37,316 nucleotides of DNA, taken from contig NZ_JAMXXN010000025.1 in assembly GCF_024129435.1 (NCBI RefSeq), forward strand, positions 1-37,316. The letters are read 5' to 3'. A model generated the notes under the pieces. It worked only from the letters and a program-made list of their open reading frames with translations, made no database searches and was not told the DNA's origin. Of this stretch, positions 19,427 through 29,043 are shown piece after piece. The position numbers were made by a program, and so were the translations under genes. Every line of letters starts with the position of its first letter. Position 1 is the stretch's first letter. Source of the DNA: Acinetobacter lwoffii (GTDB lineage Bacteria; Pseudomonadota; Gammaproteobacteria; Pseudomonadales; Moraxellaceae).

Positions 19427-19545
19427 TCCAGAAATAAACCTTTAACGAATTGTGCTTAGAGTAATTCACATGCATGCAATTTAAAAGCCATTTGTAGCGA
19501 CAATTTAATGCCTTATTCTTTTTTTTATCGGGAATAATAGTGAGA

Positions 19546-19564
19546 CACGATCATCACTATCGTG
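19546..19564. promoter_or_regulatory. Inverted repeat between ppx and trxA
   Basis: CACGAT and ATCGTG form a 6-bp inverted repeat around a 7-nt centre, overlapping another repeat, ATCAC / GTGAT. The site is in the divergent ppx-trxA intergenic region, where an operator could act on either gene. No regulator can be named. Confidence 0.3.
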
Positions 19565-19686
19565 ATCATCCATTAGACAAAATAACATTAAGCATTGAAA
19601 ATTTACAGATTCCCCTACATTGTTAAAGATGGCTATGTAATACTAATAATTAGTTATCTTTAAAATATTAATCTGGAGCACATTCC

Positions 19687-20013
19687 ATGTCTGGCAACAT
19701 CGTAAACACTACTGACGCAAACTTCGAAGCAGACGTTCTTCAATCAGACGTTCCTGTACTGGTGGACTTTTGGGCAGGCTGGTGTGCACCATGTAAAGCA
19801 ATCGCACCTGTACTTGAAGTGCTTGCTGATGAATACCAAGGCAAAGTTAAAATCGTGAAAGTTGACGTAACTTCTTGCGAACAAACTGCTGTGAATTTCA
19901 ACATCCGTAACATCCCGGCTTTGTTGATGTTCAAAAATGGTGAAGTTGTTGCGACTCAAGTCGGTGCTGCACCAAAATCTAAACTGACTGCATTTATTGA
20001 TGACAATATCTAA
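19687..20013 (+). CDS. trxA: Thioredoxin
   Basis: The classical 108-aa cytoplasmic thioredoxin, a general protein disulfide reductase recharged by thioredoxin reductase. The active site is FWAGWCAPCKAIAP, with C33 and C36; the variable position is Ala (WCAPC) rather than the more common Gly. The conserved cis-Pro segment RNIPALLMFKNGEVV is present. A Shine-Dalgarno (CTGGAG) precedes the ATG, and a strong terminator follows. trxA upstream of rho is a conserved order in gammaproteobacteria. Confidence 0.97.
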   Translation: MSGNIVNTTDANFEADVLQSDVPVLVDFWAGWCAPCKAIAPVLEVLADEYQGKVKIVKVDVTSCEQTAVNFNIRNIPALLMFKNGEVVATQVGAAPKSKLTAFIDDNI

Positions 20014-20030
20014 GCACAGCATTTTTAGTA

Positions 20031-20063
20031 AAAAATACGCGACTCATGCTCGCGTATTTTTTT
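20031..20063 (+). terminator. Intrinsic terminator after trxA
   Basis: AAAAATACGCGA and TCGCGTATTTTT form a perfect 12-bp stem around a 7-nt loop, followed by more T residues. It separates trxA from rho. Confidence 0.9.
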
Positions 20064-20335
20064 CGGCTATAAATTGACAAACCTGGCATTTTCTCTTATA
20101 TTCGCTACTCAAGAGATAAAGGATCCTAAATCCTGTCAATTTCTTACAAGACACATTACATAAGATGCCGCTCGGCAATAGAAATTGTTTTCCACATTTT
20201 TCTTTGAAACACTCAAACAGATCTCTGAATTGTTCTTTTGCAAATTCAATTGCTTTCGTTTGAATGCTGGTATGCGGCCGAATGTTACTCCCTTTCTAAC
20301 CTGTACCTCAGAACTTTGATTCTATCTGACCACCT
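20064..20335 (+). promoter_or_regulatory. rho leader with possible short upstream ORF
   Basis: A 270-nt leader without a full-length gene. Rho leaders in enterobacteria are long and mediate autogenous, Rho-dependent attenuation. Here a 32-codon reading frame runs from ATG 20165 to TGA 20263; it has no good Shine-Dalgarno, so I do not list it as a gene. Much of the region is pyrimidine-rich and poor in G, which would suit a rut site. Autoregulation is inference. Confidence 0.4.
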
Positions 20336-21604
20336 ATGAATTTAACCGAACTCAAGAAAAAACCGATTGGCGAACTCATCAAGATTGCCGAGTTTATGGG
20401 CCTCGAAGGTATGGCTCGTAACCGTAAGCAAGACATTATTTTTGCCATCTTAAAACGTCATGCAATGAATGGCGAAGAGATTTTTGGTGATGGCGTTCTA
20501 GAAATTTTGTCAGATGGTTTTGGCTTTTTACGCTCAGCCGCAGGTTCTTATTTAGCAGGTCCTGACGATATTTATGTCAGCCCTTCTCAAATTCGTCGTT
20601 TTAACCTCCGTACTGGCGACACCATTACTGGCACCATTCGCCCGCCGAAAGAAGGCGAACGTTATTTTGCTTTACTTAAAGTCAATCAAATTAACTACGA
20701 CACACCTGAAAATTCACGTAACAAGATTCTGTTTGAAAACTTGACGCCATTATTCCCGACTGAACAGTTGGTGATGGAGTTGGGCAATGGCACCACTGAA
20801 GATTTAACCACCCGTGTGATCGACTTAGTTGCACCGATTGGTAAAGGCCAGCGTTCAATTATTGTGGCTCCGCCGAAAGCGGGTAAAACCATGCTGCTGC
20901 AAAGCATTGCACAGTCCATCGTTCGCAATAATCCTGAAGTTATTCTGATCGTTCTCCTAATTGATGAGCGTCCAGAAGAAGTGACTGAGATGGAGCGTAC
21001 GGTTCGTGGTGAAGTCGTGGCTTCTACCTTTGATGAATCTCCTGCACGTCACGTTCAAGTCGCTGAAATGGTGATTGAAAAAGCAAAACGTCTGGTTGAA
21101 CATAAGAAAGATGTGGTGATTTTGCTTGACTCGATTACCCGTCTGGCACGTGCTTATAACACTGTGATTCCTTCATCAGGCAAAGTACTGACTGGTGGTG
21201 TGGATGCACATGCCTTAGAACGCCCTAAACGTTTCTTCGGTGCTGCACGTAATATCGAAGAAGGCGGTTCACTGACCATCATTTCTACTGCCCTGATTGA
21301 AACCGGTAGTAAAATGGATGAAGTGATTTACGAAGAATTCAAAGGTACAGGTAACCAGGAAATTACCCTTGATCGTCGTATTGCTGAAAAACGCGTGTTC
21401 CCTGCAATGAACATCAAGAAATCTGGTACTCGTCGTGAAGAACGCCTGATGTCAGAAGACAATCTGCGTAAAGTCTGGATTCTGCGTAAGCTGCTGCATA
21501 CTCAAGACGAATTGGCGGCAATGGAATTCTTACTGGATCGTATGAAAGAAACCAAGACCAATGATGATTTCTTTGATCAGATGAAACGCAAAGCTTCAAA
21601 TTAA
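20336..21604 (+). CDS. rho: Transcription termination factor Rho
   Basis: The hexameric RNA helicase for factor-dependent transcription termination (422 aa; E. coli 419). The N-terminal helix bundle [19 protein letters not shown] is followed by the cold-shock-type RNA-binding domain, with [17 protein letters not shown] and [16 protein letters not shown]. The motor domain has Walker [35 protein letters not shown], Walker [16 protein letters not shown], and the Q/R-loop segments around [20 protein letters not shown]. It has no insertion. Confidence 0.98.
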   Translation: MNLTELKKKPIGELIKIAEFMGLEGMARNRKQDIIFAILKRHAMNGEEIFGDGVLEILSDGFGFLRSAAGSYLAGPDDIYVSPSQIRRFNLRTGDTITGTIRPPKEGERYFALLKVNQINYDTPENSRNKILFENLTPLFPTEQLVMELGNGTTEDLTTRVIDLVAPIGKGQRSIIVAPPKAGKTMLLQSIAQSIVRNNPEVILIVLLIDERPEEVTEMERTVRGEVVASTFDESPARHVQVAEMVIEKAKRLVEHKKDVVILLDSITRLARAYNTVIPSSGKVLTGGVDAHALERPKRFFGAARNIEEGGSLTIISTALIETGSKMDEVIYEEFKGTGNQEITLDRRIAEKRVFPAMNIKKSGTRREERLMSEDNLRKVWILRKLLHTQDELAAMEFLLDRMKETKTNDDFFDQMKRKASN

Positions 21605-21615
21605 AATTTCAAATG

Positions 21616-21642
21616 AAAGGTCACCTAAGCGGTGGCCTTTTT
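21616..21642 (+). terminator. Intrinsic terminator after rho
   Basis: AAAGGTCACC, loop TAAGC, GGTGGCCTTTTTT: a 10-bp stem with one wobble pair and a T-run, 12 nt after the rho stop. Confidence 0.88.
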
Positions 21643-22005
21643 TAGGTTGACATAAATTACAGAATGAAACAATCCAACCTGATTTATGTAAACTTATTTT
21701 TAAGTTTTTGATTAATAAAATATTCAGATTAAAAATTGTATAACTTTTAAGTGTTTAACAAGCCTTTCTCCAATCTAAATCTTTCATTCCATTGTTATTT
21801 TCTGTTAAAAACTTCTTATTTTTTATCGTTTTTCCGTACTTTTTTGATCATTGCCAGTAGCAATTAAAAATGCGCAGTGATAGCATATTTGCAGACCAGT
21901 TAGACTGCTCCTGCGTTGTTAGTCCCTAACACAATTAGGAACAATAAAAGCACTTAACAGACTAACTTTGGTTTTTTTTAATCTCAATTTTTAGAGAGTG
22001 ATGCC
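21643..22005 (+). other. AT-rich upstream region of the lipoprotein gene
   Basis: About 360 nt, very AT-rich up to 21850, with no gene on either strand. Near the lipoprotein gene there is an inverted repeat, GTCCCTAA and TTAGGAAC (21922-21942), with one mismatch around a 5-nt centre; it could be an operator or a 5'-UTR hairpin. Several -10-like sequences occur, but none is paired with a convincing -35 box. Confidence 0.35.
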
Positions 22006-22275
22006 ATGTTATTCAAAAAAATCGCTATTGCTGCTGCAGTTGCTACTACTCTAGCTTTCGTTGGTTGTGCTAAAAAAGCTGACGACGCTGCTGCTGACGC
22101 TAACCAAGCTGCATCTGAAGCTGTAGAAGCTGCTGCTGATGCTGAAGCTGCTGCTGATGCTGCTGCTGTAGAAGCTACTTCTGAAACTGCTGTTGCTGAA
22201 GCTGACGCTGCTGCTGCTGTTGCTGTTGACGCTGCTGCTGACGCTACTGCTGCTTCTGAAGCTGCTGCTCAATAA
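22006..22275 (+). CDS. Alanine-rich small lipoprotein
   Basis: An 89-aa predicted lipoprotein. The signal peptide MLFKKIAIAAAVATTLAFVG is followed by the lipobox Cys at residue 21 (FVGC). The mature part of about 69 residues is nearly half alanine, mixed with Asp, Glu, Thr, Val and Ser, and it lacks aromatic residues and prolines. This pattern suggests a long acidic alanine-zipper helix, similar in style to Lpp of enterobacteria. It lacks the C-terminal Lys by which Lpp is linked to peptidoglycan (it ends AAAQ). Codon use is strongly GCT for Ala, giving a repetitive DNA sequence. Its own terminator follows. Structural role in the envelope is inference. Confidence 0.8.
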   Translation: MLFKKIAIAAAVATTLAFVGCAKKADDAAADANQAASEAVEAAADAEAAADAAAVEATSETAVAEADAAAAVAVDAAADATAASEAAAQ

Positions 22276-22295
22276 TCTTTTAGATTATTCAGTAC

Positions 22296-22327
22296 AAAAA
22301 AAAGAGAGCCTTTGGCTCTCTTTTTTT
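22296..22327 (+). terminator. Intrinsic terminator of the lipoprotein gene
   Basis: AAAAAGAGAGCC, loop TTT, GGCTCTCTTTTTTT. Strong stem and T-run 20 nt after the stop. Confidence 0.92.
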
Positions 22328-22330
22328 ATT

Positions 22331-22370
22331 TTAAAAACTGGAACTTAACAATATTGATCCCAGTTTTTAA
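22331..22370 (-). terminator. Probable terminator after ihfA
   Basis: TTAAAAACTGG and CCAGTTTTTAA pair perfectly over 11 bp with an 18-nt loop, and on the minus strand the stem is followed by an A/T run. The long loop lowers certainty. Confidence 0.45.
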
Positions 22371-22379
22371 AAAAGCAGA

Positions 22380-22676
22380 TCAGCTGACCTGCTCATTTCC
22401 CACACGTTGACGGAACTTCTGTCCGGCACGGAAGGTGACCACACGGCGTGCAGAAATCGGAATCTCTTCACCCGTTTTCGGGTTACGGCCCGGACGTTGA
22501 CGCTTATCACGCAACTCGAAATTACCAAAACCCGAAAGTTTTACTTGCTCGCCTGAGATGAGCGCCTGGCTAATCTCATCGAAGAACAACTCAACCATTT
22601 GTTTTGCTTCACGACGGTTTAAACTCGTGAGCTCACTTAAATGATCAGCCATTTCTGCTTTAGTTAGTGCTGTCAT
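22380..22676 (-). CDS. ihfA: Integration host factor subunit alpha
   Basis: A 98-aa HU/IHF-family DNA-bending protein. The sequence [43 protein letters not shown] and the beta-arm [16 protein letters not shown] are typical of IHF-alpha. It overlaps the end of pheT by 4 nt (ATGA), so its translation is probably coupled to pheT. The pheS-pheT-ihfA order is conserved in gammaproteobacteria and supports alpha over beta. Confidence 0.95.
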   Translation of the reverse strand: MTALTKAEMADHLSELTSLNRREAKQMVELFFDEISQALISGEQVKLSGFGNFELRDKRQRPGRNPKTGEEIPISARRVVTFRAGQKFRQRVGNEQVS

Positions 22677-25054
22677 GAAGCCCTCAATGTCGCTTGGTAA
22701 GTGTTTTCTAACACTTGAAGGATATTATCCATACCTGATTTAATTTCAGCATCTTCCAGTGTACGGCTTGGATGCTGCCAGAGAAGTGCAAATGCCAGTG
22801 AGCGTTTCCCTTCTTCTACTCCTTGTCCAGTGTACACATCGAACAACCAAGTTGAGTCTAAAAGCTCTCCGCCTGTTTTTTCGATAAGTCCCTGAATTTC
22901 GCTAACATTAATCTTATCACTAATTAAAAGCGCAATATCACGTCGAACCGATGGAAAACGTGATAATTCTGTAAAATTAGATACATAAGTTTGCAAAACA
23001 GCCGCTTGATCCAATTCTGCTACCCATGTGGTTGCCAGATCAAGTTCGTCTTCAAGTGAGGGATGTAAACGCCCCAAGTAACCAATTGATTGACCATTCA
23101 CGAGAATTTCTGCGGATTGTCCTGGATGCAACCAGCTACGCTCTGAACGCACATATTCTACTTTGACACGACCAGCAGCCAAAATTTCTTCTACATCACC
23201 CTTAAAGTCAAAGAAGTCCATTGCAGCGGGTTTCACATGCCAAGATTCAGCATGACGTGAACCAGTCGCAATCAATGCAAAAGTTGGAATCTGTTTTAAA
23301 TCATGGATGCTGCTGGCTTCTTGATAGTCAAAACGCAGACCGAGCTCAAAGAAACGTACACGGCTTTGCTGGCGGTTGACATTGTACTGAACACAAGGAA
23401 TAAGGCTAGATAGCAAGGTTGAACGCATCACTGCCAAATCACTTGAAATTGGATTGGCTAATACTAATGGATTCACACTGGAATTAAGTTGCTTTTCAAG
23501 CTTTAGGTCTACGAAGCTAAAGCTGATCGCTTCTTGGTAACCTAAAGTTACCGCGGTTTGACGGAGTTGGCCCAATTCAAACTGATCTTGGTATTTCGCC
23601 AGCTTCACATCAATCACAGGCAGGCTGATTTGAATATTGTCATAACCGTGAATACGCGCCACTTCTTCGATCAAATCTTGGTAAATCACCATATCATAAC
23701 GATGTGATGGCGGTACCACTGACCACTCGCCTTCTGCTTTTACTGTAACTTCACAACCTAAACGGCTTAAAGCATCAGTAATGAACGCTGAGTCAACACT
23801 ATAACCCAGCAGTTGATCGACTTGTGCTTGATTCAACTCAATTGCGTCGCGTGTTGGCAATAATGCTGCATTTTCGGCAACTGTAATTGGTCCAAACTCA
23901 CCGCCCGCAAGTTCCGCAATCAATTGTGATGCGCGGTGCATAGCGATCAATGGCAATTCAAAATCGACACCACGTTCATAACGCTGAGAAGCATCAGTAT
24001 GCAGGCCAAAGCTACGTGCACGACCGGCAATATGCAGTGGCGCGAAGAATGCTGATTCCAGGAAAATTTCAGTGGTTGCATCGCTGACTGCTGAAAACAA
24101 GCCACCCATAATACCAGCAATGGCCAATGCTTTTTCATCATCTGCAATCACCATCACTTTTTCATTCAGCTCCACTTCTTGTTCATTGAGCAAAACTAAC
24201 TTTTCAGCTTCTGTCGCTTGACGTACATGTACCGCGCCTTGAACTTTGCCGCCATCAAATGCGTGTAGCGGTTGACCCAGCTCCATCAGCACATAGTTGG
24301 TAATATCTACCAAGATACTATGCTGACGGATACCTGAACGTGCCAATGCACGCTCCATCCATACAGGAGTCACAGCCTTGGTATTGACGTTCTTAATGAC
24401 ACGACCCAAGTAGCGCGGGCAGCCTTCAGTCGACACAACGACTTTCTTTTCATCGCTAATAGTCGCAGCCACTTCTTTAATTTCAGGGGCAGTCACTGGC
24501 AATTGGTTAATCACACCAATCTCACGTGCGATCCCGCGAATACTGAAGCAGTCCCCACGGTTCGGTGTAATGCTGATGTCAATCACGTTGTCATCAAGGT
24601 CTAGATATTCACGAATGTTCATACCTACTGGTGCATCCGCTGGAAGCTCTAACAAACCATCAATTTTATCTTCCAAATCAATTTCTGAAGCGCCGCACAG
24701 CATGCCTTGTGACTCGATACCACGTAGCTTGCCTTTCTTGATTTTGAAATCACCCGGAAGTACTGCACCAATGGTCGCAACCGGTGCTTTCATGCCAGCA
24801 CGTACATTTGGCGCACCACATACAATTTGTAGAGGCTCACCTGAACCGATATTGACAGTGGTCACACGCAAGCGATCTGCATCAGGATGTTGTTCTACCG
24901 TCAGGACTTCCCCCACCACTACGCCAGTAAAGGGTTTAGCTGCAGGCGCAAGTTCATCCACTTCCAGACCCAACATGGTCAGTTGATCAGAAAGTTTTTC
25001 GCTATCGATGGCTGGGTTAACCCATGTGCGTAGCCAATTTTCGCTAATTTTCAT
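22673..25054 (-). CDS. pheT: Phenylalanine-tRNA ligase beta subunit
   Basis: The beta chain of the alpha2-beta2 PheRS (793 aa). It contains the N-terminal tRNA-binding OB fold ([26 protein letters not shown]), the B3/B4 editing region, the B5 domain, the catalytic-like module with [10 protein letters not shown], and the C-terminal ferredoxin-like anticodon-binding domain ([24 protein letters not shown]). It lies 135 nt after pheS with a palindromic repeat in the gap, and overlaps ihfA. Confidence 0.97.
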   Translation of the reverse strand: MKISENWLRTWVNPAIDSEKLSDQLTMLGLEVDELAPAAKPFTGVVVGEVLTVEQHPDADRLRVTTVNIGSGEPLQIVCGAPNVRAGMKAPVATIGAVLPGDFKIKKGKLRGIESQGMLCGASEIDLEDKIDGLLELPADAPVGMNIREYLDLDDNVIDISITPNRGDCFSIRGIAREIGVINQLPVTAPEIKEVAATISDEKKVVVSTEGCPRYLGRVIKNVNTKAVTPVWMERALARSGIRQHSILVDITNYVLMELGQPLHAFDGGKVQGAVHVRQATEAEKLVLLNEQEVELNEKVMVIADDEKALAIAGIMGGLFSAVSDATTEIFLESAFFAPLHIAGRARSFGLHTDASQRYERGVDFELPLIAMHRASQLIAELAGGEFGPITVAENAALLPTRDAIELNQAQVDQLLGYSVDSAFITDALSRLGCEVTVKAEGEWSVVPPSHRYDMVIYQDLIEEVARIHGYDNIQISLPVIDVKLAKYQDQFELGQLRQTAVTLGYQEAISFSFVDLKLEKQLNSSVNPLVLANPISSDLAVMRSTLLSSLIPCVQYNVNRQQSRVRFFELGLRFDYQEASSIHDLKQIPTFALIATGSRHAESWHVKPAAMDFFDFKGDVEEILAAGRVKVEYVRSERSWLHPGQSAEILVNGQSIGYLGRLHPSLEDELDLATTWVAELDQAAVLQTYVSNFTELSRFPSVRRDIALLISDKINVSEIQGLIEKTGGELLDSTWLFDVYTGQGVEEGKRSLAFALLWQHPSRTLEDAEIKSGMDNILQVLENTYQATLRAS

Positions 25055-25086
25055 TGATATAAAACCTGTAATTCAAATCTCTAGAA

Positions 25087-25179
25087 TCCCCCTCTGCTCC
25101 CCATTTTCCAAAGGGGGAGAACTCCATCTATTTCGCGGAGTCCCTCTCCTTTTTAAAAGAAGAGGTTAGGAGAGGATTA
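25087..25179. repeat. Palindromic intergenic repeats between pheS and pheT, copy 3
   Basis: Two units sit in the 135-nt gap. At 25097-25119, CTCCCC and GGGGAG flank ATTTTCCAAAG. At 25142-25179, CCCTCTCCTTTTTAAAAG is followed by AAGAGGTTAGGAGAGGATTA, nearly the sequence at 8418-8456 but with a weakened stem. They lie inside a pheS-pheT operon, so full termination here is unlikely. Confidence 0.7.
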
Positions 25180-25189
25180 TTAAAAAGTT

Positions 25190-26191
<1,002 letters not shown>

Positions 26192-26216
26192 TTAAAAAAT
26201 ATTTTAAAAACCCCAC

Positions 26217-26246
26217 ATTCTAACAGTTTTTAGACACTTTGATGAA
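26217..26246 (-). promoter_or_regulatory. Candidate pheS promoter
   Basis: On the minus strand, TAGAAT (26217-26222) lies 18 nt after a weak -35, TTCATC (26241-26246). This would give a 5'-UTR of about 40 nt, too short for the leader-peptide attenuator known for E. coli pheST; I saw no such attenuator. Confidence 0.4.
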
Positions 26247-26269
26247 GATGCGTTTTAAGGAAAATTAGA

Positions 26270-26298
26270 TTGGCATGATTAAATATAAAAAGTATAAG
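26270..26298 (+). promoter_or_regulatory. Sigma-70-type promoter for the 26330 gene
   Basis: TTGGCA, a 17-nt spacer, then TATAAG; each box differs from consensus at one position. The expected start is near 26305, about 25 nt before the ATG at 26330. Confidence 0.6.
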
Positions 26299-26329
26299 AT
26301 AAACACAATATCAATCAGATCAAATCACT

Positions 26330-27355
26330 ATGGCACTCGATCAAATTTGGAAACAGCAACTAACCCTCGTCACTTACGGCAATGAGTATTTGACTCAAGA
26401 CCTGAGTTTCAATCGTTGGATTCAACATTCCATTTTTAATCAGCATCAGTTTGCCTTTCGGGATCTGATATCACAACACCTGCTGGCCCAGCATTTCCAG
26501 ATCTGGCTGGAAGGCCTGAAAAAACAAGGCGTGCGTCGCCTCAGCTTGCATCGCTCTGATTTACTGGTTGATGAAAAAAATCCGAATGCCAATATCGAGC
26601 TATTACCACTGGCGCATTTTATTGTCAGTCATGGCGCTAAAACCAAAACTGCCTGGATCATCGGCAAGGAACTGCCTGAATGGTACAGCGCAGACAATGA
26701 TTACGAAGCACCTAAATCACAGCAATCCCCTTTACGCCATGAAACATTCTGGTGTTATGAGCTAAATCCTAAACTGGCCAAGCGCATTGATGTCGATCTG
26801 GAAGCCCCAAACTGGGATGATATTCAGGCCTATACCGATCATGAACTGTTTGAAAGTAGCCTTGCCCAAGATTTTACCGAACCTGCATATACCAATTTGC
26901 CTTATTACGGCACCATGCCTGCCATTCAAGCCGATAGCGAAAGTCATTTGGCCTTAATTCCCACTGACTATTCAGCGGATTATGCTCACCAGACTTTGTA
27001 CCGCCTAGACGCCTTAAATGACTTTATTCAAACGAAAATCCAGCATCCCTATCGTGCAGATGGCGAAGTACTCAGCCCGGAGCAGCAACTCAATCTGCGA
27101 CATTTTTCGCAAAAAATTGATGATTTAAGTGCTAAATTCATCAGCAAAGTCGCCAATCACTATAAGACCGCGCAGCTTACCCCTAAAGTTGCACCTGATC
27201 CATTTATCGGTATGAGTACTGAAGATCGTTCACCAAAAATTTCTAAAGCAGAAAAACCTCAGGACCCAGGAAAATCCAGTTCGTCTGCAAATGTGCTGAC
27301 CTTAATTGTGATTACCGTGATTATCTGTCTGATTGGCTACTATTTCGGCCTTTAA
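26330..27355 (+). CDS. Tail-anchored hypothetical protein
   Basis: I do not recognise this 341-aa protein. It starts without a signal peptide and is hydrophilic, acidic and rich in Gln, His, Tyr and Trp up to about residue 290. A Lys/Pro/Ser-rich linker follows (SKAEKPQDPGKSSSS), and then one hydrophobic helix at the extreme C-terminus, VLTLIVITVIICLIGYYFGL. This suggests a cytoplasmic domain anchored in the inner membrane by its tail. It has a good promoter of its own and sits between rplT and pheS, interrupting an otherwise conserved cluster. A lineage-specific Acinetobacter gene is likely. Confidence 0.75.
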   Translation: MALDQIWKQQLTLVTYGNEYLTQDLSFNRWIQHSIFNQHQFAFRDLISQHLLAQHFQIWLEGLKKQGVRRLSLHRSDLLVDEKNPNANIELLPLAHFIVSHGAKTKTAWIIGKELPEWYSADNDYEAPKSQQSPLRHETFWCYELNPKLAKRIDVDLEAPNWDDIQAYTDHELFESSLAQDFTEPAYTNLPYYGTMPAIQADSESHLALIPTDYSADYAHQTLYRLDALNDFIQTKIQHPYRADGEVLSPEQQLNLRHFSQKIDDLSAKFISKVANHYKTAQLTPKVAPDPFIGMSTEDRSPKISKAEKPQDPGKSSSSANVLTLIVITVIICLIGYYFGL

Positions 27356-27541
27356 CATTTTACCAGAAAAGATTGAACATCCCGGGCAGAATTCAATGGA
27401 GATGTTGATACTCAGGAGCAGACATCAGCTTGAAGTAATACTGACGATTTTTGTGATGAGTTTTGATCATACAACCTATTATAAAATTGAGGTGAAGCAT
27501 CTGCCTGAAAATTTCAGCATTGTTTGAATAAGCCAAAGCTG
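27356..27541. other. Gap with no gene seen
   Basis: The stretch from the end of the tail-anchored gene to the decayed genes shows no convincing coding region on either strand, no clear terminator and no RNA structure I could support. A short forward reading frame here overlaps the end of the 26330 gene in another frame and has no family features. Confidence 0.4.
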
Positions 27542-27710
27542 TTATTTGCTGATCGCCCGGAAATGCTCTCTTAATTGACCGATGGATATATTGAGATAAA
27601 AGGATAAATCTAGCCAGATCACGGTATCAATCTCCGCCCATTTGACCGGAATGCTACGCGTATAATTACCATCGATCATATAACTGGATTTCACCCTGCC
27701 CTATATTTTT
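27542..27710 (-). pseudogene. Remnant of a P-loop kinase-like (topology-modulation/adenylate-kinase-like) gene
   Basis: On the minus strand a short frame reads SSYMIDGNYTRSIPVKWAEIDTVIWLDLSFYLN and stops soon after. The pattern IDGNY...W...DTVIWLD resembles the middle of small nucleotide-kinase-like proteins sometimes annotated as DNA topology modulation proteins. The frame is closed upstream by TAG, and I cannot find the N-terminal P-loop. It is therefore at best a fragment. It lies directly next to another decayed gene. Assignment is tentative. Confidence 0.4.
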
Positions 27711-27767
27711 GTCACTGATGTTAGCTCGAGCACTAAATTATTTCCCATGATCCGGGTGGATTAAAAG

Positions 27768-28250
27768 TTAGAGATTCCATTGATAATATAAGTCTTTAAG
27801 ATTTTCGCCCAGATCACTGGCATCTCCTTCACTGACAAAATAGGCGCCGGTCTTTTCATAAAAATAACGACTGGAATTCAGGTTCAATACGCTGCATTGC
27901 ATATGCTGATAGGATTTTTCTCGACTTAAACCCAGACCCAATTAAACCAAATCACGTCCAATGCCGCGACCTTGAATATTTTGAAGCAAATAAAGTGCTC
28001 TCAATTCACTGATTGGCGCATCTACCGGAAAATTAAAAGCAGCAAAACCCAAAACTTGAGCATTTTCTTCATAGACAAATACCCGTCGATTCTCCTATTC
28101 AAGCACAGAACGCCACAAGGCGGCTCTTTGTTCTACACTCAACTTATCGAGAATTTCTGGTTTAATGATATTTTGATAGCTTTCACGCCAGCTTTGTACA
28201 TGCACTTGGGCAATCGGCAGGACATCGTGTTGGGTGGCAAGTCGAATCAT
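27768..28250 (-). pseudogene. GNAT N-acetyltransferase, inactivated by two nonsense codons
   Basis: Read from ATG 28250 to TAA 27768, the minus strand gives a single 160-codon frame with a clear GNAT fold: MIRLATQHDVLPIAQVHVQSWRES at the N-terminus, the acetyl-CoA loop LYLLQNIQGRGIGRDLV in the middle and LNLNSSRYFYEKTGA near the end. Two in-frame stops break it: TAG at codon 52 (28095-28097) and TAA at codon 103 (27942-27944). Both would be explained by C-to-T changes of Gln codons. There is no frameshift, so decay seems recent. The substrate is unknown. Confidence 0.85.
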
Positions 28251-28360
28251 TATTTTTAAGCCTTATTTTTGATTATGCAATTTAACAATGACTAAAAAAT
28301 ATAAGATTTACAATACTGATTTTTAAATAATATTTAAAATGACTACTTTTATTTAAGCAT

Positions 28361-28392
28361 AAAAAAAGACCACCAAATGGCGGTCTTTTTTC
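28361..28392 (-). terminator. Terminator after rplT
   Basis: AAAAAAGACCACC, loop AAAT, GGCGGTCTTTTTT, with one mismatch in a 13-bp stem and T-runs on both strands. It lies 14 nt after the rplT stop. Confidence 0.88.
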
Positions 28393-28405
28393 AAGTCATA
28401 AAGAC

Positions 28406-28765
28406 TTATGCAGCCAATGCATCTTTAGCTTTAGAAGCTAAAGCAGCAAACGCAACTGCGTCATGCATAGCGATGTCAGCAAGTACGCGACGGTCGATAA
28501 TCACTTGAGCTTTTTTCAAGCCAGCGATCATACGGCTGTACGACAAACCATTTTGACGAGCACCAGCGTTGATACGTGCAATCCACAAAGCGCGGAATTG
28601 ACGTTTCTTCTGACGACGGTCACGGTAAGCATATTGACCAGCTTTGATTACCGCCTGGAACGCTACGCGGTAAACGCGTGAACGAGCACCATAGTAACCT
28701 TTAGCGCGAGCAAGAATTTTTTTGTGACGGCGATGAGCCTGTACACCACGTTTTACACGAGCCAT
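28406..28765 (-). CDS. rplT: 50S ribosomal protein L20
   Basis: L20 (119 aa), which binds 23S rRNA early in 50S assembly and in many bacteria represses its own operon. The sequence [34 protein letters not shown] is the usual basic N-terminal extension, followed by [27 protein letters not shown] and the conserved globular end. It lies 11 nt after rpmI. Confidence 0.98.
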   Translation of the reverse strand: MARVKRGVQAHRRHKKILARAKGYYGARSRVYRVAFQAVIKAGQYAYRDRRQKKRQFRALWIARINAGARQNGLSYSRMIAGLKKAQVIIDRRVLADIAMHDAVAFAALASKAKDALAA

Positions 28766-28776
28766 TTATAATCTCC

Positions 28777-28971
28777 TTAGATGTACGGGCACATACGACG
28801 AACTGAAGCAACGTCACTTACGTGAACCATTACACAGCCGCGCAATTGACGAATACGCTTAGCAGATTTTTTGGTCAAAATGTGGCGTTTGAACGCTTGT
28901 TTACGCTTAAAACCGTTAGCAGTCGCTTTAAAGCGTTTAGCTGCACCACGGCGAGTTTTCATCTTAGGCAT
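28777..28971 (-). CDS. rpmI: 50S ribosomal protein L35
   Basis: L35 (64 aa) with the standard N-terminus [17 protein letters not shown] and the basic [24 protein letters not shown] core. It is the first gene of the rpmI-rplT pair. infC, which normally precedes it in one operon, is about 3 kb away here, and rpmI appears to have its own promoter and leader. Confidence 0.98.
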   Translation of the reverse strand: MPKMKTRRGAAKRFKATANGFKRKQAFKRHILTKKSAKRIRQLRGCVMVHVSDVASVRRMCPYI

Positions 28972-28988
28972 AACAACCTCTTTTGAAC

Positions 28989-29031
28989 ACCTGTTCGGCT
29001 CGTTTGCACCATTACAAAACGACCTGCAGGT
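28989..29031 (-). promoter_or_regulatory. Candidate L20 autoregulatory structure in the rpmI leader
   Basis: In the minus-strand leader, ACCTG (29027-29031) pairs with CAGGT (28989-28993). Inside, TCGTTTTG (29015-29022) pairs with CAAACGA (29000-29006) with one bulged T. The two helices are separated by an asymmetric internal loop (CAGG against GCCGAA). Two helices joined by an internal loop is the kind of element L20 recognises in 23S rRNA and in known leaders. The assignment is inference. Confidence 0.4.
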
Positions 29032-29043
29032 AAGGGAGCGAGT

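Noticed and set aside
22051..22272. A serine-rich reading frame on the minus strand opposite the lipoprotein gene
   Set aside because: It is the reverse of the repetitive GCT-rich coding sequence (GCT reverse complement is AGC, Ser). It has no ribosome binding site or family pattern.
22006..22275. A microsatellite or CRISPR-like repeat array
   Set aside because: The regularity comes from Ala/Asp/Glu codons in a single coding frame; there are no constant-length repeats and spacers.
27972..28259. A 95-codon forward reading frame over the GNAT pseudogene
   Set aside because: It is the opposite strand of a clear acetyltransferase sequence and shows no family features of its own.
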